Below, piece after piece: positions 1-10,530 of a DNA stretch of 64,000 nucleotides (position 1 is the stretch's first letter; each line of letters starts with the position of its first letter). The notes under the pieces are model-generated. The model was given only the letters and a program-made list of their open reading frames with translations, made no database searches and had not been told where the DNA came from. The stretch lies in NCBI GenBank assembly GCA_003254905.1, contig QANU01067568.1, forward strand, positions 78,166-142,165, written 5' to 3'. This DNA is from Nissolia schottii. Its lineage: Eukaryota; Streptophyta; Magnoliopsida; Fabales; Fabaceae. The position numbers were made by a program, and so were the translations under genes.

Positions 1-2254
1 ATGAGTCCATTTGGCTCAATTACGACACCGAATTTTAATACATGTTAAAATGTATAATATTAAAAAATATATATTAAAAATTAATAATTGATAATATCAT
101 AAAACATGGGTGACCCCTCAATTAAGTTAATCTTCGTTGGGATTAATTCATAAATTTATCATACGCACCACAGAATTCGACATTTACTTGTTTGTTATTG
201 TAATCTTTCCCGTAATCACTATCTTCTAAACTGATGTCGCTGGAACTTGGAAGCTAGTTGAGACGGCGGCACTACACAAAACACAAAAAAAAAAGGAAAT
301 AGTAACAAATTCGTGCACGCACGCGATGCACGAGACTTTTCCGGACAATGCCTCCATTACTATAGAGCCAGCTTGGAAACGCACATTGAGTGAGAGTCTA
401 GAAGGATCCACAGGGTCATGAAAATAGCATCAAATTAAATTCGTAGTTCACATGGCCATGCAGGTGTGCCATGTCATAGCCATCGAGTATCAGTTTTTAG
501 CGGGTCAGGTCATGCCACTGGACTCCTGAACTTTCTCAACCCCTCTTTCTCATTCTCGAACTAATTATGCAATCGTATTTCTCCAGCTCAATATATATAT
601 TATATATGTCAGTAGGGCAGGCACTGGTAGTTACAAACTAGTATGATAATAACCTTGCACACATTTGCGACCATTCATTCGTAGTAATTTCACTTGCTCG
701 CCATTCAAACTTTTTTGGGAAAAGAAATTGATAATGACACCGCGTATGTATGGAGGCAGATTTTGGATCATTTCTATGCCTTGGTCTCCACCAGCTTCGA
801 GCTCCGTCTAATGTTTTCTATTATCTCTTGGTTGCTTTGAATTTAACATTCAATATCTGTTCATTGCCATGATTTTGTAATTGAAAGGGCGAAATTATAA
901 TACTAATGCTTGCATTCTATTCTGTTGGTCGCAGGCAGCGTAATCGGCCCATAATTTATTGACGATGAGAAAAGTTTTTAGGGTTTCACTGCAAATATTT
1001 TAAAACACTATTTAAAAAATCAATAAAAATGAATTCCGTATTAAAAAAAATAAAAATTTGTTCGATACATTTAAAATATTAAAAACCATAAAATATTTTA
1101 CTTTAGAACTATTAACAAGTCGTTTAACCCTTTCTTGTAATTATGTTTTTGGTCATGTTGACGTTAACGAGTGTTTTTAATTTTTTTTTTGGTCCTGAAT
1201 GATGATAAGTTAAACTTAACTCAAATTCAATTGTAATGCAACAAAATTTCGCCCAAATTTTTGGGGTCAGAAAATATGGCAGTGGACCATTGGGGGTGGG
1301 GAGGCCTTTAATTGTACACAAACTGGCCCAAAAACTATTGCATGAAGAAAAAACTTATCAGAAAAGCCTGTAAGATTATGACATGCGTATGGTACCCAGA
1401 CAAGATAAGACATAGAGATAAAGACACGAAGACAAAAAATTTATGTATATCTATGAAGTTGGGACAAAAGAGACAAAAAATTTGTCTAAGAAGACATAAA
1501 ATTGGGGCCTTAGGCTTCATTTAGTACTAGGGATAGAATAAAAGATAAAAAAAGGGATATAAAATTTGTGTATTTTCTATACTTCTATATCCTTGACATG
1601 TCTTTAGTATCAACTGTAACAAAAATTTTATCTATTTCTATTCTTATCATTGTCTTTTTGTTTCCATATTTTATCTCTAGTATTAAAGACATTTTAAAGA
1701 CCTATATGGAATAGCTAGCCATCTAATTTCTACATGAACACAGAAACAATCTACGATTTGCTAATGTCAACACAAAAAATTCCCATCATAATTATTGTTC
1801 CACTTTATATTTGAAAGCTAGTTTCATGGACACTTTTCGCATTTTGGTGGGCAAAGGTCCTACCCATAAATCTTGTAATCCACTTGAGCACTTTATAAAC
1901 TGACATATAATAAATTATCCTAATATATATCCTAATAAATTAACATATTTCTCCTCAATACTTATGTAATCTTATTTATATATTGTTATCATGTTCTAAA
2001 TATATATTTAATATTTATAATAATTAATATCAAATAAAAAAATACCTATTTTTATTTTAACAAACTTTAAATAATTTAAACTACTAAATCATGTTCATAT
2101 TAAAAAAAATGTTAAAATTATTTTAAATTATTTAAATTATTAAATATGTGATTAAAATTATTTAAATAATTTTAGTTAAAATTATTTTAAATAAATATAA
2201 AATAAAAAAATTATTTGATGTTGGTTTTGCCCTTTCATAGGCACAAAAAAATTA

Positions 2255-2515
2255 TTTAAATAAAATTTAGTTTTTAGTCTTGTAAAATTTCAAAGTTTGT
2301 TTTTAGTCCTTGTGTCTGGTTAGAGTTAATGGCGCTGACGTCGCGTGCCACGTGGCATAGCCACGTCAGTGCTGTTAACGGTCACGTCAGCGTCGTTAAC
2401 CTCACTCAGACAGAGGAACTAAAAACAAACTTTGAAATTTTACAGGGACTAAAAATTTTACACGATAATTAAAAACAAACTTTAAAATTTTACAAGGGTT
2501 AAAAATTTAATTAAG
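2255..2515. mobile_element. Foldback MITE of the 'TTTTTAGTCC' Mutator-type family
   Basis: The two ends are inverted copies of each other: 'TTTTTAGTC..TGTAAAATTTCAAAG' on the left and its complement on the right at about 2420-2450, repeated once more at 2468-2500. The core is GC-rich and includes CCACGTGGCA and GTTAACG motifs. The ends and core match the larger elements at 38358, 43836 and 52855. I could not define a target duplication, so the borders are approximate. Confidence 0.6.
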
Positions 2516-3028
2516 TCAATATATAATTACAATCAAATGCCCATTGGGCTGAATTATGATCATGATCCAGAAAAAAGTTTCTTCACTTTTTGACTAGAAT
2601 AGAATAATACGACTAGCTATTAACCCACTACTGAGCGTGGTATTTGAATTTTAGGTTTACTCTTGGCATTTATTCTCCAAGAATTTGAAGCCCATCCATT
2701 CATTTTCGGGTTAGTTCATAATTTATAGTATTATTTTACTCGGACTTTTGACCATTATCCACCTCCCCAAATTTTTTATTCTACATAACATTTGAAAGGA
2801 ACATTCCAGATTGCGAGATAGATAGAACATTGAAAATAATGTTTATTTTCTTTTAAAAATATTTTTGATGCAAAGGATCATCGCAACTTTGTTCGCAATG
2901 GCTGAAAGTGTTGTGATTAGTCGCAAACGTTGCCAAAAGTCTGGGCAACATTGTCCAGCCCTTATTTGAGTATTGCATTCACTCCTATTTGAGTATTGCG
3001 CGTGTGTATATATATGCGTGTCTTTTCT

Positions 3029-3092
3029 GTATATTTTTGTATGATTATTTAACTTCACATCTTTTTCGTATATTTTTGTATGATTATTTAAC
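3029..3092. repeat. Tandem duplication, 39-bp period
   Basis: The 25-base string that begins GTATATTTTTGTATG occurs at 3029 and again at 3068. It is a local tandem duplication with no coding content. Confidence 0.7.
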
Positions 3093-4508
3093 CTATTAAC
3101 TAAATAGATATCTTTTATCTTTTTGGTAGTAGCTAAATAGATATCTAAATAGTAATGTCGGGATCAATTTGAATATTTATTCAAATAGAATAAATATTTA
3201 AATTGATACTAACATTTTCATAGCTGGAATGGGGGGGGGAGTTGTTGTGTGTGTGTTAGGGAACTAAAACTTGAAGAGTGCAGATTGGGAAATTTTGTTC
3301 ACATTAATTTTCTCCTGCGTAGCGTAATGGAACGATTTTGACCTTTTAAACCAATTCAAAATCTTTCAAAATATTAATGGAAAATATGCTCTATGGTGCG
3401 TATCACAAGCAAGTGCGAAAATGGTTGAAGTAGTTGGGTCCAATTGAAGTTTCAACGTAACCGATGCTGACTGAACCTGTAAATAGAAAAATATCAACAC
3501 CGACGTGTCAATGCTACTTCAACCCCCTATCATTAAGCCACAAATACTCTAATACTCCGTATAAACCTAAGCTTAGACCAACCAACAAATATTCAAGCAG
3601 TAAATATTGATCAGTCACCTATGACTTACCGTAAATAGTTTGGTGTTATTAATTTGGTAACAAATTTTTCATTGTGGAGACTACTTTAAGAGTGAAGCTT
3701 TATAAAGATTTAGATTCTTTCACTTCACCCATACTTTTATTTGACAAAATTACTATAAAATTAGAATTAATATTTTAATTTCACAAATCCATTCTATAAA
3801 ATTGAAATACATGTAAAATGAGTTATATACTCAATTCTCAGTGCATGTCCTAAGAATTATTGATTTATCTATTCATTATTAAAGTCTATATGTTTACTAA
3901 CAATCATATTTATCACTATCTAATATCTTTATTAATATTCTCATCAATTTAATATTTTGAGTAGCAAATTAAAATTAAATTTAAAATTATAATGTATGGT
4001 CTAACTTTTTGCAAACCCAAACATGAAATTCAAAATTTTAAGCCAATTCAAAATTAAAATTTGAATTAAAATTCTAAGTTACTACTCTAATTGTGAAATT
4101 CAAACGGGCAGAATAAGAATAATTATAGTCGCCTCTCACATTAGCTAAGTGGCACTTCATCCTTTGTCAAATAAGATGTGTTATTTGAAATTTTCAATTT
4201 GGACTTCAAGGTGCGATTCTATAGTATTTTGTATGTTAATAAATATTACAGTTTTTTTATTTTATTTTATTTGTTTCTCATCCTACTCACATTGACATAG
4301 TATTTAAAAAATGTACTCATTGAAGTTATATAATCTATCAATAAAGGAATAGCCCCGTGCAATACAAAGAATTATGATTCAAAACTAAGTTGAGAAATTC
4401 ATCTAATTATATTTATGTGTTTCGCAATATTTAAACAAAATTAATGTCTTGGATAGAATGATACATGTGAAAAAAAAAATTAAAAAGATCATATAATTGA
4501 TAATGATG

Positions 4509-4512
4509 TGTA

Positions 4513-4561
<49 letters not shown>

Positions 4562-4580
4562 ATATATATATGTATATGTA
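4509..4580. repeat. TG/TA microsatellite
   Basis: A short (TG)n tract runs into a long (TA)n tract, interrupted by TATGTATG, about 290 bases before the MYB start codon. Length polymorphism is likely. Confidence 0.9.
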
Positions 4581-4863
4581 TATTAATTATGCTGTAATAT
4601 TATGAAAGGTGCTTAATCTTATCTTAAGAGGTATGGTGTATATATGTGTGTGTATGTATCTCCACACCACACGCCCTCCAACAAGTGAAACTAACAAAGC
4701 CAGAACACGCACACACAAGTAATTTCTTCATTCCCCTTTGATTCATATATTTCTCGTCATTGCCCCACTACTGCTGCTCTTCTCCCAAAAGCAAACAGAG
4801 ACTTTGCAGAGTCATAGGTAAGGACTCATTTTGTATAAACACGACCAGAGGAATATTACGATA

Positions 4864-6325
4864 ATGGATGATTATTATAAGGGGAAGAAATCAGGAGGGT
4901 CCACAGAAGGGGTAGTAGAGGAAGAGGAGATGAGAAAAGGTGCATGGAGCGTTGAAGAAGACACCATTCTCATCAATTACGTCGCCACCCATGGCCATGC
5001 TCGCTGGAATTCCCTCGCTCGCTCTTCAGGCACGTTACGCTATATCACACTATATCATCTCATCTCATATCATAGCTTAATTAATTAAGTTAAGATCACT
5101 GTTTTCTCTTCCCTCAATTAATTGTCTATTTTTATTATGCACAAGTTTAAAAAAATATAAAAAATTATAGTATTTTACAAAGTTATATTTATTTAATACC
5201 TTCATTTTTATTTTTTCATTCATCTACTATTCTCTTACTTAGTTTATTTAATAAGTCCAACTTTTATGTGTATATCTTTGTGGTACCCCTCACATAATAC
5301 TGATATTGATATCATTCAAAGTTTCAAGTAACACAATAAATAAATAATACAGGCCTGAAGAGATCGGGAAAAAGTTGCAGGCTAAGATGGCTAAACTACT
5401 TGCGTCCTGATGTCCGACGTGGAAATATCACTCTCCAAGAACAGATTACAATTCTACACCTTCATTCACGCTGGGGCAATAGGTAAATATATATATACAC
5501 ACACATATACATACTATGGTTGTCAAACGGGTCAGGTCGGACAAAAAATATGTATATTTTTATGGTTCAGCTCATTTATGGTCGGTCTTTGGGCTTAAAC
5601 GGGCCGGCCCGTCAGCCCGTTTATTTTTTTAAAAAAATAAAAATTAAAAAAGAATTACGGGCTCACAGGCTAGCCGTGGGTCTAACAGGCCAGGCCAATT
5701 GTTTTTCAAAATTTTGCGGGCCTATTTTTACATGTAAAGTCCGTCCATTTAACCGGATAAACAGGCCGAACCCACGAGTCGGGCTCATTTTGACAGCCCT
5801 AATACACATATATAGTACTATTACAATACATAACTGATGTTTTATTATTTTAATTTATTTATTACTATCATTGTAATTTATAGGTGGTCGAAAATTGCTG
5901 AGCAGTTGCCAGGGAGAACAGACAACGAGATAAAGAATTATTGGAGAACCAAAGTGGTGAAGCAAGCAAAGCAGCTCAAGTGTGACGTCAGCAGCGACAA
6001 GTTCCGAGACGCCTTGCGCTACGTCTTGATCCCACTTTTGCTGGAGCGCCTTAATCCACACTCCCAAATGGGCCCAAGCCCAATCCAGAATGAAGCCCAA
6101 GCCCATGTCCATCAACAAACTAGTACCAACTCATCAGTGGATCAATTACAACAATTAATTGTTCATTCAGATTCGGGCCATAGTATATGCTCAAGTTTCA
6201 ATGGCCAGATGTTTCAATGTACCAACTTACCCTTTGATGTTGATGGTGGTGGTGCTGGGGATTTGTGGATGGAGAGTTTGTGGAACGATGATAGTATATA
6301 CGGTTTCAGCCCGACTTTCCGATGA
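4864..6325 (+). CDS. R2R3-MYB transcription factor, subgroup 20-like
   Basis: A nuclear DNA-binding regulator. The exons are 4864-5029, 5353-5482 and 5884-6325, giving 245 residues. The R2 repeat starts at [12 protein letters not shown]. Exon 2 carries the R2 end and R3 start ([29 protein letters not shown]). Exon 3 completes R3 ([20 protein letters not shown]). The following [12 protein letters not shown] block is typical of the MYB2/62/78/108/112/116 group, which acts in stress, hormone and phosphate responses; that role is family knowledge, not shown here. Both introns sit at the usual R2R3 positions. Intron 1 must start with GC (AG|GCACGT), because the nearby GT breaks the frame. Intron 2 holds a transposon. 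An upstream in-frame ATG at 4831 would add 11 residues; the one at 4864 fits the family better. Confidence 0.93.
5517..5801. mobile_element. hAT-like MITE in MYB intron 2
   Basis: A GC-richer insert in an AT-rich intron. Its left end reads GGTTGTCAAACGGG and its right end TTTTGACAGCCCT, so the ends are imperfect inverted repeats (GGNTGTCAAA). The inside is full of GGGC/GCCCG motifs. It shares a segment (GGGCCTATTTTTACATGTAAAGTCC-like, about 5718-5750) with the element at 10531-11332. No clean target duplication was found, so the superfamily is tentative. Confidence 0.55.
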
Positions 6326-7059
6326 CCTCGAAATGAAATGAAAGACGGTTTCGTAAGAGTTGAAATCAAGTAGAGCAAAAGCCTATGCTGATTTGTTCAC
6401 TAGATCACATATATAATATATACTATTTAATTTGTAATTTCTAATATGCTGATTTGATCACTAGATCACATATAATTTATTTTTTTTAAGAAATCGGGTT
6501 GGGTTTGTAAAGAGTGGGTGGGCTTATTTTGGGTAGTTGGGTGGTCTCGTATTTGTTACATAACGTGACACATATAACGGACATTCAATGGATAACATTT
6601 ATTATTAGCGGCAAGAACTAAAATTAAACAAAAATACAAAAAAAAAATTATAAAGACTAATCACAAATTTTTTAATTTTACGAGACTAAAAATATATTTA
6701 ATCTTAATTTTGATAAACAAGCCAAACCTGCCAAGATACATGAATGTGCACACTCAAGAAAATTCAGACGTCTTGGTCCACGTGTAATAAGCCACCAGCC
6801 CGCCACAATTCCTTTCTTGGTGATCACGTTCCTTGCTCCCCACCCCATTAAGTCCCTACCTTACCTAGTACAAACAATACAGATTTGTGCAAAAATAATT
6901 AGCTTAAACGAACTGTGAAAAAGGAGGGAGGGGGGGGGGGTAGACTATATATATCTTCGTCCAAAAACATGCAACATAAAAAATTAGTAATTACATTACT
7001 CCATGCTTCATACAAAAATAGCCTTACAAGTTACGAACTTATAAAATGCTTCGTATATG
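6326..7059. other. Intergenic: MYB 3' region
   Basis: The MYB 3' UTR and a spacer. It contains a duplicated stretch, 'ATGCTGATTTG.TCACTAGATCACATATA', at about 6387-6416 and 6446-6475, and a poly-G run at about 6929. No gene was seen. Confidence 0.6.
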
Positions 7060-7122
7060 AATGCAGGGTTCGGGGATCTCTCCGTCCTTGATGGGCTGCT
7101 TATGAGCCAGCATTGAAAGATT
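7060..7122 (+). pseudogene. Decayed C/D snoRNA A copy (cluster 1)
   Basis: It starts with ATGCAGGG, as does the middle of the intact snoRNA A at 8822-8937, and then diverges. The C box, the UUCG hairpin and the closing stem of the intact copy are missing. It lies in the same order relative to the B and C copies as in the second cluster, which is the main reason to call it a remnant. Confidence 0.45.
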
Positions 7123-7231
7123 TCATTTTATTATTCTTCTAATTCCTTAGATTATTATTAGTGATGTCGTTGTAGATCTATGTTTTTGTTTGCTTTTCAC
7201 GTTTTCTTTCAGTGTTAATTTCTTAGCTTTT

Positions 7232-7355
7232 CAGTACAATGCGGATATAAAAGAAAAGCACTACTTTCTTCCGAACCTTCGAGTTTAGGAACGTTGCTTT
7301 GTATAATAGAACCATGAAAACCTTGATTTAGCCATCATTGAGAAATCTCTTTAAT
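7232..7355 (+). pseudogene. Decayed C/D snoRNA B copy (cluster 1)
   Basis: It aligns with the snoRNA B candidate at 9038-9142 along its length: 'GAGTTTAGGAACGTTGCT' against 'AAGTTGAGGAACATTGCT', and 'TTTAGCCATCATTGAG' against 'TTTAGCCATCACTGAG'. Here the C box reads CAATGCG and the D box TTGA, so both key boxes are broken. It is probably not functional. Confidence 0.55.
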
Positions 7356-7518
7356 TTCACCCTTTCAATATTTTCTCTGTCCTTCTTACATCGAACACTT
7401 AACTCCCATGATCACTTCTTAATTTCTGCTATTTTGATGAATGATTTGTCATGATGATGATTGCACAAATTGTTTCTGTTTATGACACTTTCTTTGGAAT
7501 CATGTCATTGTTATGGAC

Positions 7519-7609
7519 GAGGTCGGTGATGATTGATGAAGGTCATATTGCCGACATCGGCTGATAATTTCGTTTTAAATTATGATTTATCCACATACTC
7601 TGAGACCTC
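7519..7609 (+). ncRNA. C/D-box snoRNA C, cluster 1 copy
   Basis: A 91-base box C/D RNA. The closing stem GAGGTC (7519-7524) pairs perfectly with GACCTC (7604-7609). The C box is GTGATGA (7526-7532), the D box CTGA (7600-7603) and the D' box CTGA (7561-7564). The ten bases GCCGACATCG, one base before D', are complementary to a conserved 25S rRNA segment, CGAUGUCGGC. If the RNA is expressed it would guide 2'-O-methylation of the U in CGAU. The rest of its cluster has decayed, so expression is uncertain. Confidence 0.75.
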
Positions 7610-8650
7610 TCTAAACATATGTTTATTCAAGTTTGTGAGCTGAAAACTAAACTTCTTCACTAAAATTAAATGATTTAAGTCTATGCTTATTGAATCTGAT
7701 TTATTATTGTGATTAACGTTCGCTCTATACTTTTTCATTTCGATCGATTTTTGTTATGAATTAAATCTAAAGATCTAATTCCGAGTTATTGGTTCACATT
7801 TGTAATAGCTTAATGTCACGAGGCACAATCCAATCACACAATTACATGGATTACAACCACAAGATCATATGGGTATCTCGGCCCACAAGAAAACTTGGGC
7901 ATGCAAACTCCATGCGTTGTAGCTGGCACAACACTAAAACATCACAAAGAACCCATCATAGCTTATGCAGCATAATGGACCTGACATAAAGGTCATGCTG
8001 AGAGCGTCAACGATACTATCTAACCAATGGTCAAGTTCTAATCCTTAAGTACAAATAAAACACATAGTACTTGAGGTAAGAAGATTTTAACAAATTCTCA
8101 TGCTCATTTTTTACATACACTAACTTGAGTGTTAAAGTGAATTTGCAGGTACCACCCCTGATTTGACAAGACTCAAATCGTGCAAAACTACCATCAAATG
8201 CCTGTTCAAATGACAACTTCTCATATCAGTAATATTCAGCTTAGCTCGAATTACTTTACAAGATATTTCAAAACAAATTCTTTATCTAAAATTGCATTCA
8301 CCATCAAATTTAGAAAAAAAAAACTTCATTGTTTAAAATGGAAAAATGCCTTTAACTTTAAAATGACACTAATTTATTTCTTTTTATTGTCTTTTATTAT
8401 GGAACAATTAGAGCATTGTGAGACATTAACTTGCCCGACGATTAAAATTTGCATGGACTCCATTGGAACTTTGTTTTTACTAGAAGGATCAACTTGTCCA
8501 GTACAAAATTCAAGAAACCAATTTGAGAGTTTAATTTTATTAGTATTCATTAATTAAAAATTAAAAGTGAGTTACAAATGGAATCGGTCGGCACTTGAAA
8601 AAGGTTAAAAAATAAAACGACGTCGCCTGCTCTGAGACCCTAACTATTAG
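7610..8650. other. Spacer between the two snoRNA clusters
   Basis: AT-rich sequence with short open frames that match no family I recognise. No splice-linked coding exons were seen. The last part (about 8580-8650) is probably the upstream promoter region of cluster 2. Confidence 0.5.
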
Positions 8651-8676
8651 AAACCCTAAATCGCTGCCTATAAATT
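8651..8676 (+). promoter_or_regulatory. Telo-box and TATA box of the snoRNA cluster
   Basis: AAACCCTAAA at 8651-8660 is a telo-box, and TATAAATT follows at 8669-8676. Plant ribosomal-protein and polycistronic snoRNA genes commonly combine a telo-box with a nearby TATA box. The pair lies about 145 bases before the first intact snoRNA, which fits transcription of 8.7-9.4 kb as one precursor. No equivalent was seen before cluster 1. Confidence 0.6.
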
Positions 8677-8821
8677 CAGAATTTGTGAGGACTCTCCTTG
8701 AGTACTGAACCTGAGCAGCACCGTCGATGCCGCATATGATCATGCTCATCTGATATCTTTACCAATTCTTCTTCCCTTTTATCGATTCTAATATCTATGT
8801 ATGTGATATCAATATGGATCT

Positions 8822-8937
8822 GAGATCACAGTGATGACTCTATGAAATTCAAGCTCAACAGACCGGAATGCAGGGCTTTCTCTCCTTCGGGAGAGATTGC
8901 TTTGCGTGTCGATCAACCCGCTGAACTGAGTGATCTC
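8822..8937 (+). ncRNA. C/D-box snoRNA A (intact)
   Basis: A 116-base box C/D RNA. The closing stem is a perfect 8-bp pair, GAGATCAC (8822-8829) with GTGATCTC (8930-8937). The C box is GTGATGA (8831-8837) and the D box CTGA (8926-8929); a second CTGA sits at 8921. Between the boxes lies a 7-bp hairpin (8879-8885 with 8890-8896) closed by a UUCG tetraloop, which is unusual for this class. The possible guide before the D box ends in ACCCGCTGAA. I could not place its rRNA target with confidence. I do not recognise the RNA by name. Confidence 0.8.
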
Positions 8938-9037
8938 TTCCATTTTTTTTTTCATGCTCTTGTTTACTTTTCGCTTTTTTCTTTCAATTTTTGCAATTAT
9001 TACCTATAGATCTGTGTTTTTTTTTATGGGGAAAAGA

Positions 9038-9142
9038 GTTTTCACGATGAGGATAGAAAAGCTCCCTCTTCTGATATCTCAAGTTGAGGAACATTGCTGG
9101 CAGAATCGAACCTAAAAACTTTAGCCATCACTGAGTGATCTC
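9038..9142 (+). ncRNA. C/D-box snoRNA B (candidate)
   Basis: The C box is ACGATGA (9044-9050, one change from RUGAUGA), the D' box CTGA (9071-9074) and the D box CTGA (9131-9134). A weak closing stem joins CAC to GTG. The 3' end, CACTGAGTGATCTCT, closely resembles that of snoRNA A. A diverged counterpart lies in cluster 1 at the same relative position, which supports a real unit. The guide target is unknown. Confidence 0.6.
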
Positions 9143-9254
9143 TATTCCCCCTTCAAATCCTCTTTACCATTCGTTTTGTCGTTTTAATCTCACAAATTCT
9201 CTGTTTATGACACTTTCGTTGAAATCGTGTGCTAATAATATGTATGATGCAGGC

Positions 9255-9338
9255 GAGGTCAGTGATGAGTTCGAATTGCCTACATTGGCTAATCAATCTG
9301 GTTTTAGATTATGATGTCTTCTTATAATCTGAGACCTC
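9255..9338 (+). ncRNA. C/D-box snoRNA C, cluster 2 copy
   Basis: An 84-base paralogue of the RNA at 7519-7609. The closing stem is GAGGTC (9255-9260) with GACCTC (9333-9338), the C box GTGATGA (9262-9268) and the D box CTGA (9329-9332). The D' site reads CTAA instead of CTGA, and its guide GCCTACATTGG pairs with the same 25S segment only with one mismatch and extra G-U pairs. The D' function of this copy may therefore be weaker, while its main D-box half differs from copy 1. Confidence 0.8.
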
Positions 9339-10530
9339 TGAACATTTAAATGATATTGAATGAGTGTAGGACTGTTTAATTTATTCTTTAGACCATGATC
9401 ATTTTGATTGAATTATGAATCGAAATGTGGATTTGCGACGAGATTCAGTAAAGTCAAGGAAAAATTCGAGCTATGGTTTTTTCAAAAAATCATTGTTGTA
9501 GCATGCTATGTGATATGAATTAAAAATCATAATTAGGTTAGTTGTGAGTTAGGTGATTGGGGCTTGTTTAGTGGAGTAGTATACTTAAAATGGATTTGGG
9601 AAAAAACACTGCATACCTAAAGATGGATTGAAATCTTGCATTTTTAGTTATGTCTCTCTGGCTTGGTCACGATAGACTTGCATTTTTGGTTCTTCCCGAG
9701 CTAGTTTTGGTCATTTAGTAAAAGCAACTATGATTTTTGTTGTTGTTGATCTTCAATTATAACTAAATTTATATCCAATTATATGTATAGACATAATTGA
9801 GGTACAGAATGGGTGGGTTGGGGGTTAGCCTATAGCAATAGAAAGCAGAGTAGTGGGTGATATGCTACCTAGAAAACAAATGAAAGTAGATACAGGGGAA
9901 GGAATGCTGCCAATATTTTAGGTGGTGGGTTTTTTGCCATCTCACTAGAAATTTAATTGATGCAGACTATTGACAATTTGTGAATGACTCTGTCTTTAGA
10001 GGAATTTGTATATGACTAAGCCAGAGGTGATGATTTTGATATGAATGTTTTGCTTGTATAATAAATAATAATCATTTACTTTTTCACTTCAAAACTAACC
10101 TACTCTTAGAAGACCATTTCTCTTCACTATGGTATTGTTAGGTAATGTCTGTGTTGGATTGAAAACCTGTTATCTTTAGATGAATTTCAACGCAAGTAAT
10201 GAAGATTTGAATTGTAGTCCTATGTTCATCTATATTTTTGGGAAATTTTGAGGTTGTTATGCGTAAAGTATAAAAGCTAAACATTCTTATAAAAAAACCA
10301 GGAAAAATCCTGTAAAGCAATAGAAAATCACTGAATATTTAGATGTTGAATGCAAGAATACACAACTTGCAATTAAACTTTCCCAACACAAATCAAGTGC
10401 CCAAACCTTAATCTATAATCCAATTAATCAATTCAGTGTACACCGAAGGAGGAAGAATACCCATCCTGTCAAAATCCCCCTCAATGATTGGATTTCAAAG
10501 GCTGCTATGCGGTAACAAACATTACTAACT
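9339..10530. other. Intergenic region
   Basis: No gene, RNA or repeat structure was recognised beyond low-complexity AT tracts. The first part may be the 3' end of the snoRNA precursor. Confidence 0.5.

Larger units (their letters stand above)
1..4863. other. Intergenic AT-rich region
   Basis: I see no gene here. The open frames are short and have no recognisable protein. The stretch holds low-complexity AT tracts (for example 1910-2220), a small foldback MITE at 2255-2515, a short tandem duplication near 3029-3092, a poly-G run near 3230 and a TA/TG microsatellite before the MYB gene. The last few hundred bases are probably the MYB promoter and 5' leader. Confidence 0.6.

Noticed and set aside
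1312..1524. Lys-rich 70-codon ORF
   Set aside because: An AT-rich low-complexity frame with no splice partners; an equally long frame exists on the other strand.
8920..8929. A 25S target for the snoRNA A guide ACCCGCTGAA
   Set aside because: I recalled a possible UUCAGCGGGU in 25S but was not sure of the rRNA sequence, so no target is claimed.
9281..9290. TTGCCTACATTG in snoRNA C copy 2 as a match to 25S rRNA
   Set aside because: The string resembles 25S in the sense direction, so it cannot base-pair as a guide.
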